Program-made: the position numbers and the translations under genes | Notes under the pieces: generated by a model | The model's database searches: none | What the model was told of the DNA's origin: nothing | Seen by the model: the letters and a program-made list of their open reading frames with translations, nothing else | Shown here: positions 24,870 to 33,137 of the stretch, piece after piece | Numbering within the stretch: the stretch's first letter is position 1 | Layout of the letters: every line of letters starts with the position of its first letter | NCBI RefSeq assembly: GCF_009696465.1 | Contig: NZ_VULX01000029.1 | Span: 1-36,395, forward strand | Length of the DNA: 36,395 nt | Direction of reading: 5' to 3' | Source: Inconstantimicrobium porci | Lineage (GTDB): Bacteria; Bacillota; Clostridia; Clostridiales; Clostridiaceae

Positions 24870-27419
24870 TTATTTCCTCATTTTAATTTTTCTTTTACAC
24901 CATAGTATATAAATACTCACTGCAGTCGCTATAAAGATAACACTCCCTAGCATAAATATCTTTATTCCACCTGCACCCGTATATGGAAGCTGAATCTTGC
25001 TGCTATTTTGCACAGTAATTTTTACAATTCCATTATTATTTTTATTTATATTTACTTCGATAGGATTGTTAAGTAAATTATATCCTTCTGGTGATTTAAC
25101 TTCTGTAATCCTATAGTATCCATATAACAAATTATCAAATACAGCTTTTCCATTATCTTCTGTCACACTATTTTTCACATTAAATGATTCGTCCTTCTCT
25201 TTTGTATCAGGATTTATCTTTTCAATCTTAAACTCAGCACCTTTAAGCATTTTTGAAGTATCATCTGTATCCACTTTTGTTATCTCAATTCTACCCTTTA
25301 ATAACTTATTGGTATAAACAATTTTGTTTTCATCATTTTCCACAAATCCCGTAATACTACTTTTTCCATCTTCTATAGTTCCATTATTATTTACATTGTC
25401 CACTTCATATCCGTCTTTATCTAATTCAGTTATTGTAAACTTAGATTGTAGCGGTATGCCTCTTATCTCCGCTGTTTCTCCAACTTTAATTTCTATTACA
25501 TAATTTCCATCATATACTGAAGTATTTTTTTCTATACCATTAACATAATATTTTCCACTATAATTAATTGGCTTGTCTAAATCTACACCTAATATAGAAT
25601 TAATATCTATTCTAAATCTAAAGACATCATCAGTTACATTTTTGTCACTCAATTCTTTAGTTATTCTGATATTACCTTTTTGTATACTATTTATAAATTT
25701 CACATGATAAATTGAACTCGTATAATGTGTTGCATTTTCTTTTATTGTAAATTGATTAGTAACTACACCATTACCTGAAAACAAATTAATATTGTCTGTT
25801 AAGTTTCTTACACTCCACTTCGTACTAAATCGCTTATCTTCAATTTCTTTTATTTGTACATTATCATTTTTATTAAATACCTCATCAAATTCCGCCACAT
25901 ATTTATCTTTTAATGTAACAACATTGCCATCCATTATATTTTCTTTTGTTATCTCATTGGCTGTAAGCAGATATTTAAGATAGCTCTGCTGCCTCGAATT
26001 TTTATAAACATTAAAACGAAAATCAATATTCTTAGCTATTTCATCTGTCTTACTCTGAAGGAATTTATTAACCCCTGATGAATCTACCTGCTTTTCCAAA
26101 AGGGACTTATTCTTCATTGGCTGAAAATTAAAATCTATATATAGATTTGATTCAACCATTCCTCTTTGCATATAGAACAATGTTAACATATGTGGTTTGT
26201 TTTCATCATATCTTCCAGTATTATCAAATGAATCTGATGAAAATGAAAGATTTTTCACTGATGTATAAGTTGGCTGATATAAATTATCTGATTTTAAACT
26301 TCCTTGAACGGCGTGATCAACAGTAGCCTTTTTATCTTTAAAATTAATGTTGCCTGTTGTCTGACTGTGATCACCGCCCATATCTAGCACTAGTTTACCA
26401 TCTATAAATACCCATACATCATCATCGCCTTTAAAATTAAACTGAAGTGGTATTTTATTGCCATTAACATCTGTTGTCATACCATCCTGATTTAGTAAAA
26501 ATGGAATTTCGACCTTCGTCCCAAAGCCATAATGAAGTTTTGATACATCTGAATCATCAGCCCCTGTATTAAACGGAAAAAATCCTGGTTCATTCCTTCC
26601 TGTTCCCCATCCATTAACTCCATTCATATCTCTTACAATTTCGGAATAGTTATCATTAACATCGAACCAGTAATCAAGATGATTTGTATTTCTATTTATA
26701 CTAACTATATCTGTAATATTATTGCGATTGCTTTTATATCCGCTTTTACCACTACTGAACATATAATACATACTGTTAGTCCCATCTTTGATTCTTCTTT
26801 TAAACGGAAACTTCATATCAGTAACAGTATTCCCCACATCACCTTGTATAATATCTTTGTTAAAATACATCATCTTAATAGTTCCATTATCTGTTTTCTG
26901 TAGTATATCACCATCTTCATCTAATGTATCATTTACTATTCCCTGAATAGATGCTGAATAATTGTCATTTCTATTAGCTCTATTGATTGCCCAGTAAAAC
27001 CTGTAAGCATTTGTTTTACCATTATAATATAATGGCTGACCATAATCTCTGTTATACTCAGGATGATTTGAATCTCCTGCTGCACCATTAAAATCTCCAA
27101 AATATAATGGATATAATATTTTATTTTCCTTAGCATATTTAGATATCTTAGAGTTAAATTTTTCAAAAGAATAGTGATCATTATCCCTGTCATCACTCGT
27201 ATCAGATGTTTGATATTTTCCGTAGTAATCAAAAAACGTAGATTCTGCGAGAAAATCAGCGTTACCTTGTGAGCTCTGTATATTATTTGTATTTTCATAA
27301 GCTTTAACAGATATCATGCTTGTACAAATAAATATAATTATGACAAGTGATAATATCTGCTTAAGATACTTCATTTTTTCGTTGTTTCTCAAAAAATTCA
27401 TCTTACTATAAACATACAT
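24870..27419 (-). CDS. fibro-slime-domain tip pilin/adhesin, LPXTG-anchored
   Basis: An 849-residue surface protein. A signal peptide lies at about residues 17-42. The region around 250-440 matches the fibro-slime (PA14-like) domain, with FNFKGDDDVWVFIDGKLVLD and MGGDHSQT. Two Cna-B/SpaA-type domains follow (about 585-700 and 705-805, the latter with GRIEITKVD and GYYRITEVKSPEGYN, an E-box). LPYTG (811-815), a membrane helix and a KRKIKMRK tail end the protein. No YPKN pilin motif was found, as expected for a tip subunit. AGGGGGG-type ribosome binding site precedes the ATG at 27419. It is the first gene of the operon. Ligand unknown. Confidence 0.93.
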   Translation of the reverse strand: MYVYSKMNFLRNNEKMKYLKQILSLVIIIFICTSMISVKAYENTNNIQSSQGNADFLAESTFFDYYGKYQTSDTSDDRDNDHYSFEKFNSKISKYAKENKILYPLYFGDFNGAAGDSNHPEYNRDYGQPLYYNGKTNAYRFYWAINRANRNDNYSASIQGIVNDTLDEDGDILQKTDNGTIKMMYFNKDIIQGDVGNTVTDMKFPFKRRIKDGTNSMYYMFSSGKSGYKSNRNNITDIVSINRNTNHLDYWFDVNDNYSEIVRDMNGVNGWGTGRNEPGFFPFNTGADDSDVSKLHYGFGTKVEIPFLLNQDGMTTDVNGNKIPLQFNFKGDDDVWVFIDGKLVLDMGGDHSQTTGNINFKDKKATVDHAVQGSLKSDNLYQPTYTSVKNLSFSSDSFDNTGRYDENKPHMLTLFYMQRGMVESNLYIDFNFQPMKNKSLLEKQVDSSGVNKFLQSKTDEIAKNIDFRFNVYKNSRQQSYLKYLLTANEITKENIMDGNVVTLKDKYVAEFDEVFNKNDNVQIKEIEDKRFSTKWSVRNLTDNINLFSGNGVVTNQFTIKENATHYTSSIYHVKFINSIQKGNIRITKELSDKNVTDDVFRFRIDINSILGVDLDKPINYSGKYYVNGIEKNTSVYDGNYVIEIKVGETAEIRGIPLQSKFTITELDKDGYEVDNVNNNGTIEDGKSSITGFVENDENKIVYTNKLLKGRIEITKVDTDDTSKMLKGAEFKIEKINPDTKEKDESFNVKNSVTEDNGKAVFDNLLYGYYRITEVKSPEGYNLLNNPIEVNINKNNNGIVKITVQNSSKIQLPYTGAGGIKIFMLGSVIFIATAVSIYILWCKRKIKMRK

Positions 27420-27460
27420 ATTTTCTCCCCCCTTTCATATGGTTTTTTTTTACATTTAAT

Positions 27461-27489
27461 ATATTAACATTTTTTGCTATATTTTTCAA
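27461..27489 (-). promoter_or_regulatory. pilus operon promoter
   Basis: On the minus strand TTGAAA (27489-27484), 17-nt spacer, TAATAT (27466-27461), 42 nt upstream of the adhesin start. Confidence 0.6.
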
Positions 27490-27521
27490 TATATTTATTT
27501 TTTTTTATTATTTGCATAAAA

Positions 27522-27560
27522 AAAATAACCTATAATATATAAATGATATCTATTATAGGC
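27522..27560 (-). terminator. terminator downstream of the ABC-F chimaera
   Basis: CCTATAAT (27529-27536) pairs with ATTATAGG (27552-27559), followed on the minus strand by TTATTTTTTTT. It insulates the pilus operon from the upstream remnant. Confidence 0.75.
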
Positions 27561-27636
27561 TATCTCTACTGCTTTTTTTCTTATTTATGACTATTATTAA
27601 AAAGTTTTTTTGAATATTGTAATAAAAACTCTTCTT

Positions 27637-28278
27637 TTAATTTCTATATGAAAACATATTAGTAACAAACTTATCATTCTGATACAAGCTGTATACTATT
27701 TGGCTTCCTTGCTTTTCTTTAATATATCTATTGCCACTATATTCACGAACATATTTGTCAGATGTTTTTGTTGCATCTAATTTGTAATATATCTCACTAC
27801 CGTCAAATACTAATGTTTTGATTAAGCGCTCTCCTTCAATGTTATAAACTAAAATTGTAACTTTATCTTTATTACCTAATAAAACATTATCAAAGAAATT
27901 ACACAATGGCAGCTTATTCTGAATCATGCCAATTGAATCTATTTCTGCATCCACAAGTATTCTTCTCATTTCTCCCTCTTCCTTATTTGACTTTATATCA
28001 AACATCTGCAGCACAGTTGTATCATCATTCTTATCAATTTCAATGCTCTGACTGATATAACCAAGTTTTACCGAACTACTGAAGAAGATACTTCCTCCAT
28101 CAAGCTGCTGATCTCCCAGCATGATTTTAATCAGAGTACTTTTGCCACAGCCATTATCTCCAAAAAGACCTATTCTTTCACCTCTCATAATATAAAATGA
28201 GCTCTTCTTGAATAACATTCTGCCATCAAAACTTATATCCTTTAAAATCTCTTTATCTCCAAATTTTATCTTTTTATA
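27637..28278 (-). pseudogene. chimaeric remnant: ABC-F ATPase fragment joined to a lipoprotein-like tail
   Basis: The first part (open from 28278, first ATG at 28218) reads FYIMRGERIGLFGDNGCGKST (Walker A GDNGCGKST) and KLGYISQ (Q-loop), the second ATPase domain of an ABC-F protein. It breaks off before the signature and Walker B motifs. After about residue 95 the frame changes character: NFFDNVLLGNKDKVTI, YNIEGERLIKTLVFDG and so on, which resembles the C-terminal part of DUF4362-type lipoproteins. The ORF thus joins 3'-truncated and 5'-truncated genes in frame. A consensus promoter and a terminator flank it, so it may still be transcribed. ABC-F part is sure; the DUF4362 likeness is tentative. 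Confidence 0.7.
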
Positions 28279-28304
28279 TTATTCCATATATTAGTATGTG
28301 TCAA
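28276..28304 (-). promoter_or_regulatory. consensus promoter upstream of the ABC-F chimaera
   Basis: On the minus strand TTGACA (28304-28299), 17-nt spacer, TAATAT (28281-28276). Transcription would begin at about the point where the truncated frame opens. Confidence 0.7.
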
Positions 28305-28345
28305 TCAATAATTTTTATTTATCATAGACATATATATAATTCATC

Positions 28346-28861
28346 TTAAACTCTTACTATATAATCTGCTTTACGTGGTTTAGCTGGTACAAATTCTTCT
28401 GCATATCCTAAGATACAGTTTCCTATCCCCACATAATTATCTGTTATTCCCCACTTCTTCATAAGCTCTTTTCCTTCTTCTGTTTCAAAAACTTCTTTAG
28501 CTCTATGAATCCAGCATGAACCAAGTCCTACAGCATGAGCTGCATTTAAAAGATTTCCCATTACAAGGCTTCCATCTTCAAGATAAGTTCCCCTATTTTT
28601 ATCAGCAAATACAATTACAACTGTTGGTGCACCATAAAAAGGATCATTACTGCTGCCCATAACAGCTCCATTCATCTTTGAAAGCTTAGCTACAGTTTCT
28701 TTGTCCTGAACTACAACCATTTTAGGTGACTGCATTCCCATTCCTGTTGGTGCATATGTCCCAGCTTCAAGAACAGCATTAAGTTCTTCATCTTTAATCT
28801 GCTCATTTCTATAATTTCTGCAGCTTCTTCTTGTCTTTAAATCCTCTAATGTTTCCTTCAT
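28346..28861 (-). CDS. nitroreductase-family FMN oxidoreductase
   Basis: A 171-residue nitroreductase-like flavoprotein. Seen: RRSCRNYRNEQI near the N-terminus (FMN phosphate-binding Arg pair), APTGMGMQSPKMVVV, and VGLGSCWIHRAKE, then the C-terminal LGYAEEFVPAKPRK, standard for short single-domain nitroreductases. GGGGAG precedes the ATG at 28861; the longer frame to 28885 overlaps that site. It reduces nitro compounds, quinones or flavins with NAD(P)H; physiological substrate unknown. Confidence 0.92.
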   Translation of the reverse strand: MKETLEDLKTRRSCRNYRNEQIKDEELNAVLEAGTYAPTGMGMQSPKMVVVQDKETVAKLSKMNGAVMGSSNDPFYGAPTVVIVFADKNRGTYLEDGSLVMGNLLNAAHAVGLGSCWIHRAKEVFETEEGKELMKKWGITDNYVGIGNCILGYAEEFVPAKPRKADYIVRV

Positions 28862-28942
28862 TGATATCTCCCCTTTTAAATACAAATTAAGCTATATAAT
28901 TAAAAGCCCATCTGCAATTAATTATAGCACATCAACATTTGT

Positions 28943-29068
28943 TTATTTCACCATAATATCCCTGGCAATTCTGTCATTTAACGCTCTTGAATCATCATCA
29001 TTAAATACTAAATGTAATTTGAAAGTCATTGAATAACGAAGAAAGAACAACGGTGTAAGTTTCTTCAT
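28943..29068 (-). other. short ORF and hairpin in the 28862-29172 gap
   Basis: The 311-nt gap between the nitroreductase and dihydrouridine synthase genes holds a 41-codon minus-strand frame starting MKKLTPLFFLRYS and ending ALNDRIARDIMVK. It has no good ribosome binding site. A 9-bp inverted repeat AATAACGAA/TTCGTTATT (29032-29040/29082-29090) overlaps its 5' end. The residues look like protein rather than random AT-rich reading, so it may be a gene remnant or part of a dispersed repeat. Function unknown. Confidence 0.3.
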
Positions 29069-29172
29069 CAAAAATTCTCTATTCGTTATTTACTGCTCTA
29101 TAACTTTTTCTATCAAATCACATAAACTTAAGTTTATATAGATTTATTACATAAAACACTTCCCAAATAAAT

Positions 29173-30108
29173 TTAAATTAACTCTAGTTCTCTGAATATT
29201 GATGCGACTATTATGTTATAGTCAACAAGATCTTGTGATTTTCTTATCTTCTTTATGTACTTGTCGCTATCTTGGAACATATTACCCATGTAGAACCATA
29301 ATTCTTTCATTTTGAATAATACATGTTTATCACCAGAAAGTACTCTTTTATAATCATTATATAATCTGTCATGGAATGATTTTAACTGCTCTTTATCAAT
29401 ATTCTTACCATTTTTAATTTGTGTAATTATTCCTGGATTTCTAAGAATACCTCTACCAAGCATTACTCTATCAACCTGTGGAAACTTCTCAGTTATCATT
29501 TTATAATCTTCTACTGTAAAAATATCTCCATTGTAACATACAGGATTAACACTTGATTCAAGCGCATCCTTGAATACTTCTAAATTAGGTGTGCCCTTAT
29601 AATAATCAGTCTGTACTCTTGGATGAATTATGAGTTCCTTAAGAGGATACTTATTATAAATCTTCATAAGTTCATACATTTCTTCTGGATCTTCTTTACC
29701 TATTCTTGTTTTTACTGACACATTTTCTGCTCCAGCTTTAAATATCTCATAAAAGAATTTATCAAGTTCCATCCTTTTTGCCAGAAATCCTGAACCTCTA
29801 AATTTAGACACAACTGTTCCTGAAGGACATCCAAGATTAATGTTAACTTCATTATATCCAAGCAACTTAAGCTTTTTACATGTATCCATAAATCCTTCTG
29901 ATTTATTAGTAAGTATTTGTGGAACAAGATTTATGTCCACATTATTTTCAGGAAGAATATCCTTTAATTCTTTTCCCTTTAAATTTCTGCTCTTGTTAGG
30001 CACAATAAATGGTGCAAAATATTTATCTATATTTCCAAATATATCGTGATATGCATTTCTATATATATGCCCTGAAATACCTTCTAGTGGTGCAAAATAA
30101 AATTTCAT
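29173..30108 (-). CDS. tRNA-dihydrouridine synthase
   Basis: A 311-residue flavin-dependent Dus-family enzyme, reducing uridines in tRNA to dihydrouridine. Seen: FAPLEGISGHIYRNA at the N-terminus (FMN site), EVNINLGCPSGTVV with the catalytic Cys, VSVKTRIGKED, IIHPRVQTDYYKG, CYNGDIFTVEDY and VMLGRGILRNPG. AAGGAGA precedes the ATG at 30108. It is in the bacterial Dus family but the exact tRNA position cannot be told. The next gene upstream on the same strand is 73 nt away. Confidence 0.95.
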   Translation of the reverse strand: MKFYFAPLEGISGHIYRNAYHDIFGNIDKYFAPFIVPNKSRNLKGKELKDILPENNVDINLVPQILTNKSEGFMDTCKKLKLLGYNEVNINLGCPSGTVVSKFRGSGFLAKRMELDKFFYEIFKAGAENVSVKTRIGKEDPEEMYELMKIYNKYPLKELIIHPRVQTDYYKGTPNLEVFKDALESSVNPVCYNGDIFTVEDYKMITEKFPQVDRVMLGRGILRNPGIITQIKNGKNIDKEQLKSFHDRLYNDYKRVLSGDKHVLFKMKELWFYMGNMFQDSDKYIKKIRKSQDLVDYNIIVASIFRELELI

Positions 30109-30181
30109 CTGTTTTCTCCTTAATATCGCTTTATCCTAAGTTTAATTATATTAATAAAAAAAAGCGTGTCAAAATTTTTTA

Positions 30182-31051
30182 TTAAAACATACTTATCTGT
30201 TCTATATGTTTCTTTTCTTCAAATTCATGCATATATTTAAATAATTCATTCGCGTCACATACAATATTGTTCTTATCACATTCTTCTTTTAATATAGCCA
30301 TAAGCTTAGCATTATTAGGAGAAGGAACCTCATATGCATTACCGAAAGTCTTAATATATTTTTCCTTCATTCCCGGGAAATATTTGTCGAGTTGCTTGTA
30401 AAAATACTGCCTGTCACCATCTCTTAAAGTTACACCCATGCCAAAAGTCAGTATGCCATAAACCTTTGCTTCCTTGCAGTACTCAACTATTCCTCTGACA
30501 TTTTCCTCAGTGTCATTAATAAAAGGTAATAAGGGCGTAAACCATACAATAGTAGGTATTCCTGCATCACGCATAATATTAAGTACTTCACCTCTTCTTT
30601 TTGTTGTACATACGTTAGGCTCTATAATCTTACATAAATCTTCATTATAAGTTGTAAGTGTCATCTGAACTACACATTTAGCTTTTTCATTTATGCTTTT
30701 TAATAAATCAAGATCTCTTAAAATCATATCTGATTTAGTCTGAATAGCTAAGCCAAAACCATAATTATCTATGACCTCAAGGCACTTTCTTGTATTTTGT
30801 AATGTTTTCTCACAATGCATATATGGATCGCTCATTGCTCCAGTCCCAATCATACACTTCTTACGTTTCTTTTTTAGACTCTGCTCTAAAAGCTCCACCG
30901 CATTTGATTTCACTTCAATATCTTCAAACCTATGTTTCATCTGATAACATGTACTTCTTGCATCGCAGTATATACATCCATGGGTACACCCCCTATATAT
31001 GTTCATACCATTCTGAGAAGAGAGAATTGATTTTACTTCTTTTTCATGCAT
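30182..31051 (-). CDS. SPL-family radical SAM protein
   Basis: A 289-residue radical SAM protein. The [4Fe-4S] motif is RGCTHGCIYCDARS (C-x3-C-x2-C) at residues about 24-37, followed by MIGTGAMSDPYMHCE and FGLAIQTKSDMILRD typical of the spore-photoproduct-lyase-like group annotated as 'SPL family radical SAM'. The true spore photoproduct lyase has other flanking features, so DNA repair is not implied. The start at 31051 has GAGGTGG a few nt upstream; the upstream in-frame extension runs through a terminator hairpin. Reaction unknown. Confidence 0.85.
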   Translation of the reverse strand: MHEKEVKSILSSQNGMNIYRGCTHGCIYCDARSTCYQMKHRFEDIEVKSNAVELLEQSLKKKRKKCMIGTGAMSDPYMHCEKTLQNTRKCLEVIDNYGFGLAIQTKSDMILRDLDLLKSINEKAKCVVQMTLTTYNEDLCKIIEPNVCTTKRRGEVLNIMRDAGIPTIVWFTPLLPFINDTEENVRGIVEYCKEAKVYGILTFGMGVTLRDGDRQYFYKQLDKYFPGMKEKYIKTFGNAYEVPSPNNAKLMAILKEECDKNNIVCDANELFKYMHEFEEKKHIEQISMF

Positions 31052-31098
31052 AAAGGCCACCTCTTTTCGATACTTATTTTTATCACTATTATAACAAT

Positions 31099-31127
31099 AA
31101 AAACCTGTCATCCATTGGCAGGTTTTT
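31099..31127 (-). terminator. intrinsic terminator
   Basis: AAAAACCTGTCA (31099-31110) pairs with TGGCAGGTTTTT (31116-31127), one wobble. On the minus strand it is followed by TTTTTATTG. It holds the stop codon of the gene tail at 31108-31296. Confidence 0.8.
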
Positions 31128-31296
31128 TAATGTATTTTTTTATATCAAGTGACTCTACTATATTTTTCTTAGAATTCTTATGTTGAATTGAATATTTTTC
31201 ATAAAGGCTTTTATATTTATCATCTCTTGTTATATTATATAAATCACTATATAACAGTTTTAAATCATAATAGAAATGACACCACTTTACAAGTAA
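31108..31296 (-). pseudogene. 3' tail of a lost gene
   Basis: A 62-codon minus-strand open frame without start codon reads KWCHFYYDLKLLYSDLYN, then YKSLYEKYS and SLDIKKYIKKPANG, stopping inside the terminator hairpin. Residue use and the terminator at its end fit the last part of a real gene. Its upstream side stops a few bases from the transposase remnant, which suggests that insertion and deletion removed the rest. Family not recognised. Confidence 0.45.
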
Positions 31297-31318
31297 TTAA
31301 ATTACCATAAAATACAAC

Positions 31319-31389
31319 GAACCAAAAACCGTTTCCTGTACAAACTAATCATAACAAACAAACTCTTTTGTAAGGACGGTGTTTGGTTC
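31319..31389 (+). repeat. stable leader hairpin of the transposase remnant
   Basis: Nested complementary blocks: GAACCAAA (31319-31326)/TTTGGTTC (31382-31389), ACCGT (31328-31332)/ACGGT (31376-31380), CCT/AGG, and TACAAA (31339-31344)/TTTGTA (31367-31372), with a 22-nt loop. It ends 1 nt before the transposase start codon, so an mRNA would have its 5' end folded to the ATG. Confidence 0.75.
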
Positions 31390-31390
31390 T

Positions 31391-31698
31391 ATGAATAGTA
31401 TTGGTAATAATTTACTAATTAATACATTAAAAAAATATTAACTGCATATAAAAGTATTTTTTATAAACGAAGCTTTGATAACTTTCAAATAATAGTAATC
31501 TCAATTCTATATATGCAAGAAGTTAAGTCTATAAAATTACTTTATGATAAATTTATAAGAAAGTATTGGAATGTCTGCTTAAATAGATTTTACTATTTCT
31601 TATCAGAAAAGAATTTTAATATAACCGAGTTAGCGATAGCAACTATCAACATTTTAATAAAGCTTATTCCAAATGAATTAAAAGATAATATTATTTAA
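31391..31698 (+). pseudogene. N-terminal remnant of a clostridial DDE-type transposase
   Basis: ATG at 31391 reads MNSIGNNLLINTLKKY and stops at 31439; one missing base in the A/T-run near 31436 causes a frameshift. In the next frame it continues LTAYKSIFYKRSFDNFQIIV, ISILYMQEVKSIKLLYDKF, RKYWNVCLNRFYYFL, up to LIPNELKDNII and a TAA at 31696. I recognise this as the first about 100 residues of a transposase common in clostridia, probably IS701/IS4-like; the DDE catalytic part is absent. A stable hairpin lies immediately upstream. Confidence 0.65.
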
Positions 31699-31759
31699 AT
31701 GGGCATTGTTTTGTATGTTTAGCTATGGCTATTCCAGTAATGTATAATAAAAAAATTCA

Positions 31760-32217
31760 TTATATTAATACTACTTTATAAGTATCATTTTTAATTATAT
31801 CTGTAATCTTAGAATCTTCAGTAGGTGAAGTAAACTTAACTGTATCACCTATTTTATAACTCCCTGGTGTCTTTTGATTGCTTTCTACAACGCATTCTCC
31901 TTGCTGCTTTGGCAGCCTTCCTTTAACAAGTTTAACTTGATTAATTGATTTTGAATTACTGTCATAAGACTAGGAAGAGCATGAACCTTCACAACATTAT
32001 TTCTCTCTCCTGATCTTACAAGAAGATCTGCTGAATATGAAGGCATTACATCTTTCACACCAGTTAAATTCTTTAATGGATTTATATCTTCAAAACTATG
32101 TCCCACAATATTTCCGTTAACTTTTTCATAATATGCTGTTTTATCTTTAAACATTGATGCAGATTCATTTATTAACTGTCTTACTTCTTTAAATCTCAAT
32201 TTTTTAATTTTCTGCAC
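31760..32217 (-). pseudogene. fragment of an ABC transporter permease (FtsX/MacB-like), frameshifted
   Basis: From ATG 32217 (AGAGGTG upstream) the frame reads KLRFKEVRQLINE, then SFEDINPLKNLTGVKD and MPSYSADLLVRSGERNN. Near 31972 a one-base loss shifts the frame; in the other frame it goes on SNSKSINQVKLVKGRLP, GECVVESNQKTPGSYKIGDT and FTSPTEDSKITD to a TAA at 31760. These are parts of the extracellular domain of a large FtsX/MacB-type permease. The membrane segments on both sides are missing. The shifted frame explains why the gap 31700-31884 looked empty. Confidence 0.65.
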
Positions 32218-32269
32218 ATAGCAACACCTCTTTATATTTATAAACTCACATATTTATTTCTTTTAATTC

Positions 32270-33070
32270 TCAAATTGAAAGTGCATTATTTATCAATAGC
32301 TCATCCTTATTATTGAGCATTGATAGATAGCAGTACATCGCAAGAATAAATAAAACCTGCGGAGAAATCCTGTTTTTCTTACAGTAATCATTTACCACCT
32401 GAACTTCTTCCTTTGGAAGAGTAATTATTTTGGCTGTTGATGTAAAATCAAGTGATATTCTTCCATATTTCTTTCCTACATTTTTTCTATTTACTGAACT
32501 ATATGAAGGCGCCTCATCGAATACGCTCTTCCAGTATTCCTCATCATCCTTCATTTTCTGAGAATCTGTGTATTTAAGCTCCTCCTCAATAACCTTAAGA
32601 AATGATGCAGGTTTTTCAGGAAGATCCTTTCCTTCCCTTAATGACAGATAAACCTCAAGCGCATCCTTCATAAATACTGTTAATCCCCATGCATCAGCTA
32701 TAACATGGTTGACCACAACACACAATGCAACACGATTCTCAGGAACCTTTGCAATTACAACATCTATAAGATTACAATCTTTCCATTTCATTTCAACGCA
32801 TGCTCTTTTATTAAATTCCTGCTTAATTTCTTCTATTGATTTATCACTATAATCAAGGACCTCTATGTCCCTATACTTTTCATCACTTAAATATTGTTTT
32901 ATGTTTTTGTTTATCTCTGTAAGATGTATATTTAATGCATCTATCCTGTTAAGTGAAATCAATAATGCTTTTTTTAGTAAATCAATATCTATGTCTTCCT
33001 TAAACCATAATGAAGTACATATATTCCAATTTTTACAACATTTAAGTTTTACCTTTTTCAATTCAATTTT
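32270..33070 (-). pseudogene. truncated condensation-domain protein
   Basis: About 265 residues of a condensation (chloramphenicol-acetyltransferase-like) domain: CCKNWNICTSLWFKEDIDID at the start, VVVNHVIADAWGLTVF in the place of the HHxxxDG active-site motif (here NHxxADxW), and ISPQVLFILAMYCYLS. Related proteins have about 430 residues, so the C-terminal half is missing. The frame opens without ATG or ribosome site, directly behind the terminator of the rRNA methyltransferase gene, and has no promoter. The family acts in nonribosomal peptide or acyl-transfer chemistry; with the first catalytic His also replaced by Asn, activity is unlikely. Confidence 0.75.
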
Positions 33071-33086
33071 CTAGACATAAAAAAGT

Positions 33087-33121
33087 GCCTCTTACTTTCA
33101 AATAACTTGAAAATAAGAGGC
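33087..33121 (-). terminator. terminator of the rRNA methyltransferase gene
   Basis: GCCTCTTACTTTCAA (33087-33101) pairs with TTGAAAATAAGAGGC (33107-33121), one mismatch, followed on the minus strand by ACTTTTTTATG. Confidence 0.9.
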
Positions 33122-33137
33122 TAGTCCTTTAATTACA

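Noticed and set aside
30182-31051. True spore photoproduct lyase (splB)
   Set aside because: It has the radical SAM C-x3-C-x2-C motif of the SPL-like family but not enough else to claim DNA-lesion repair.
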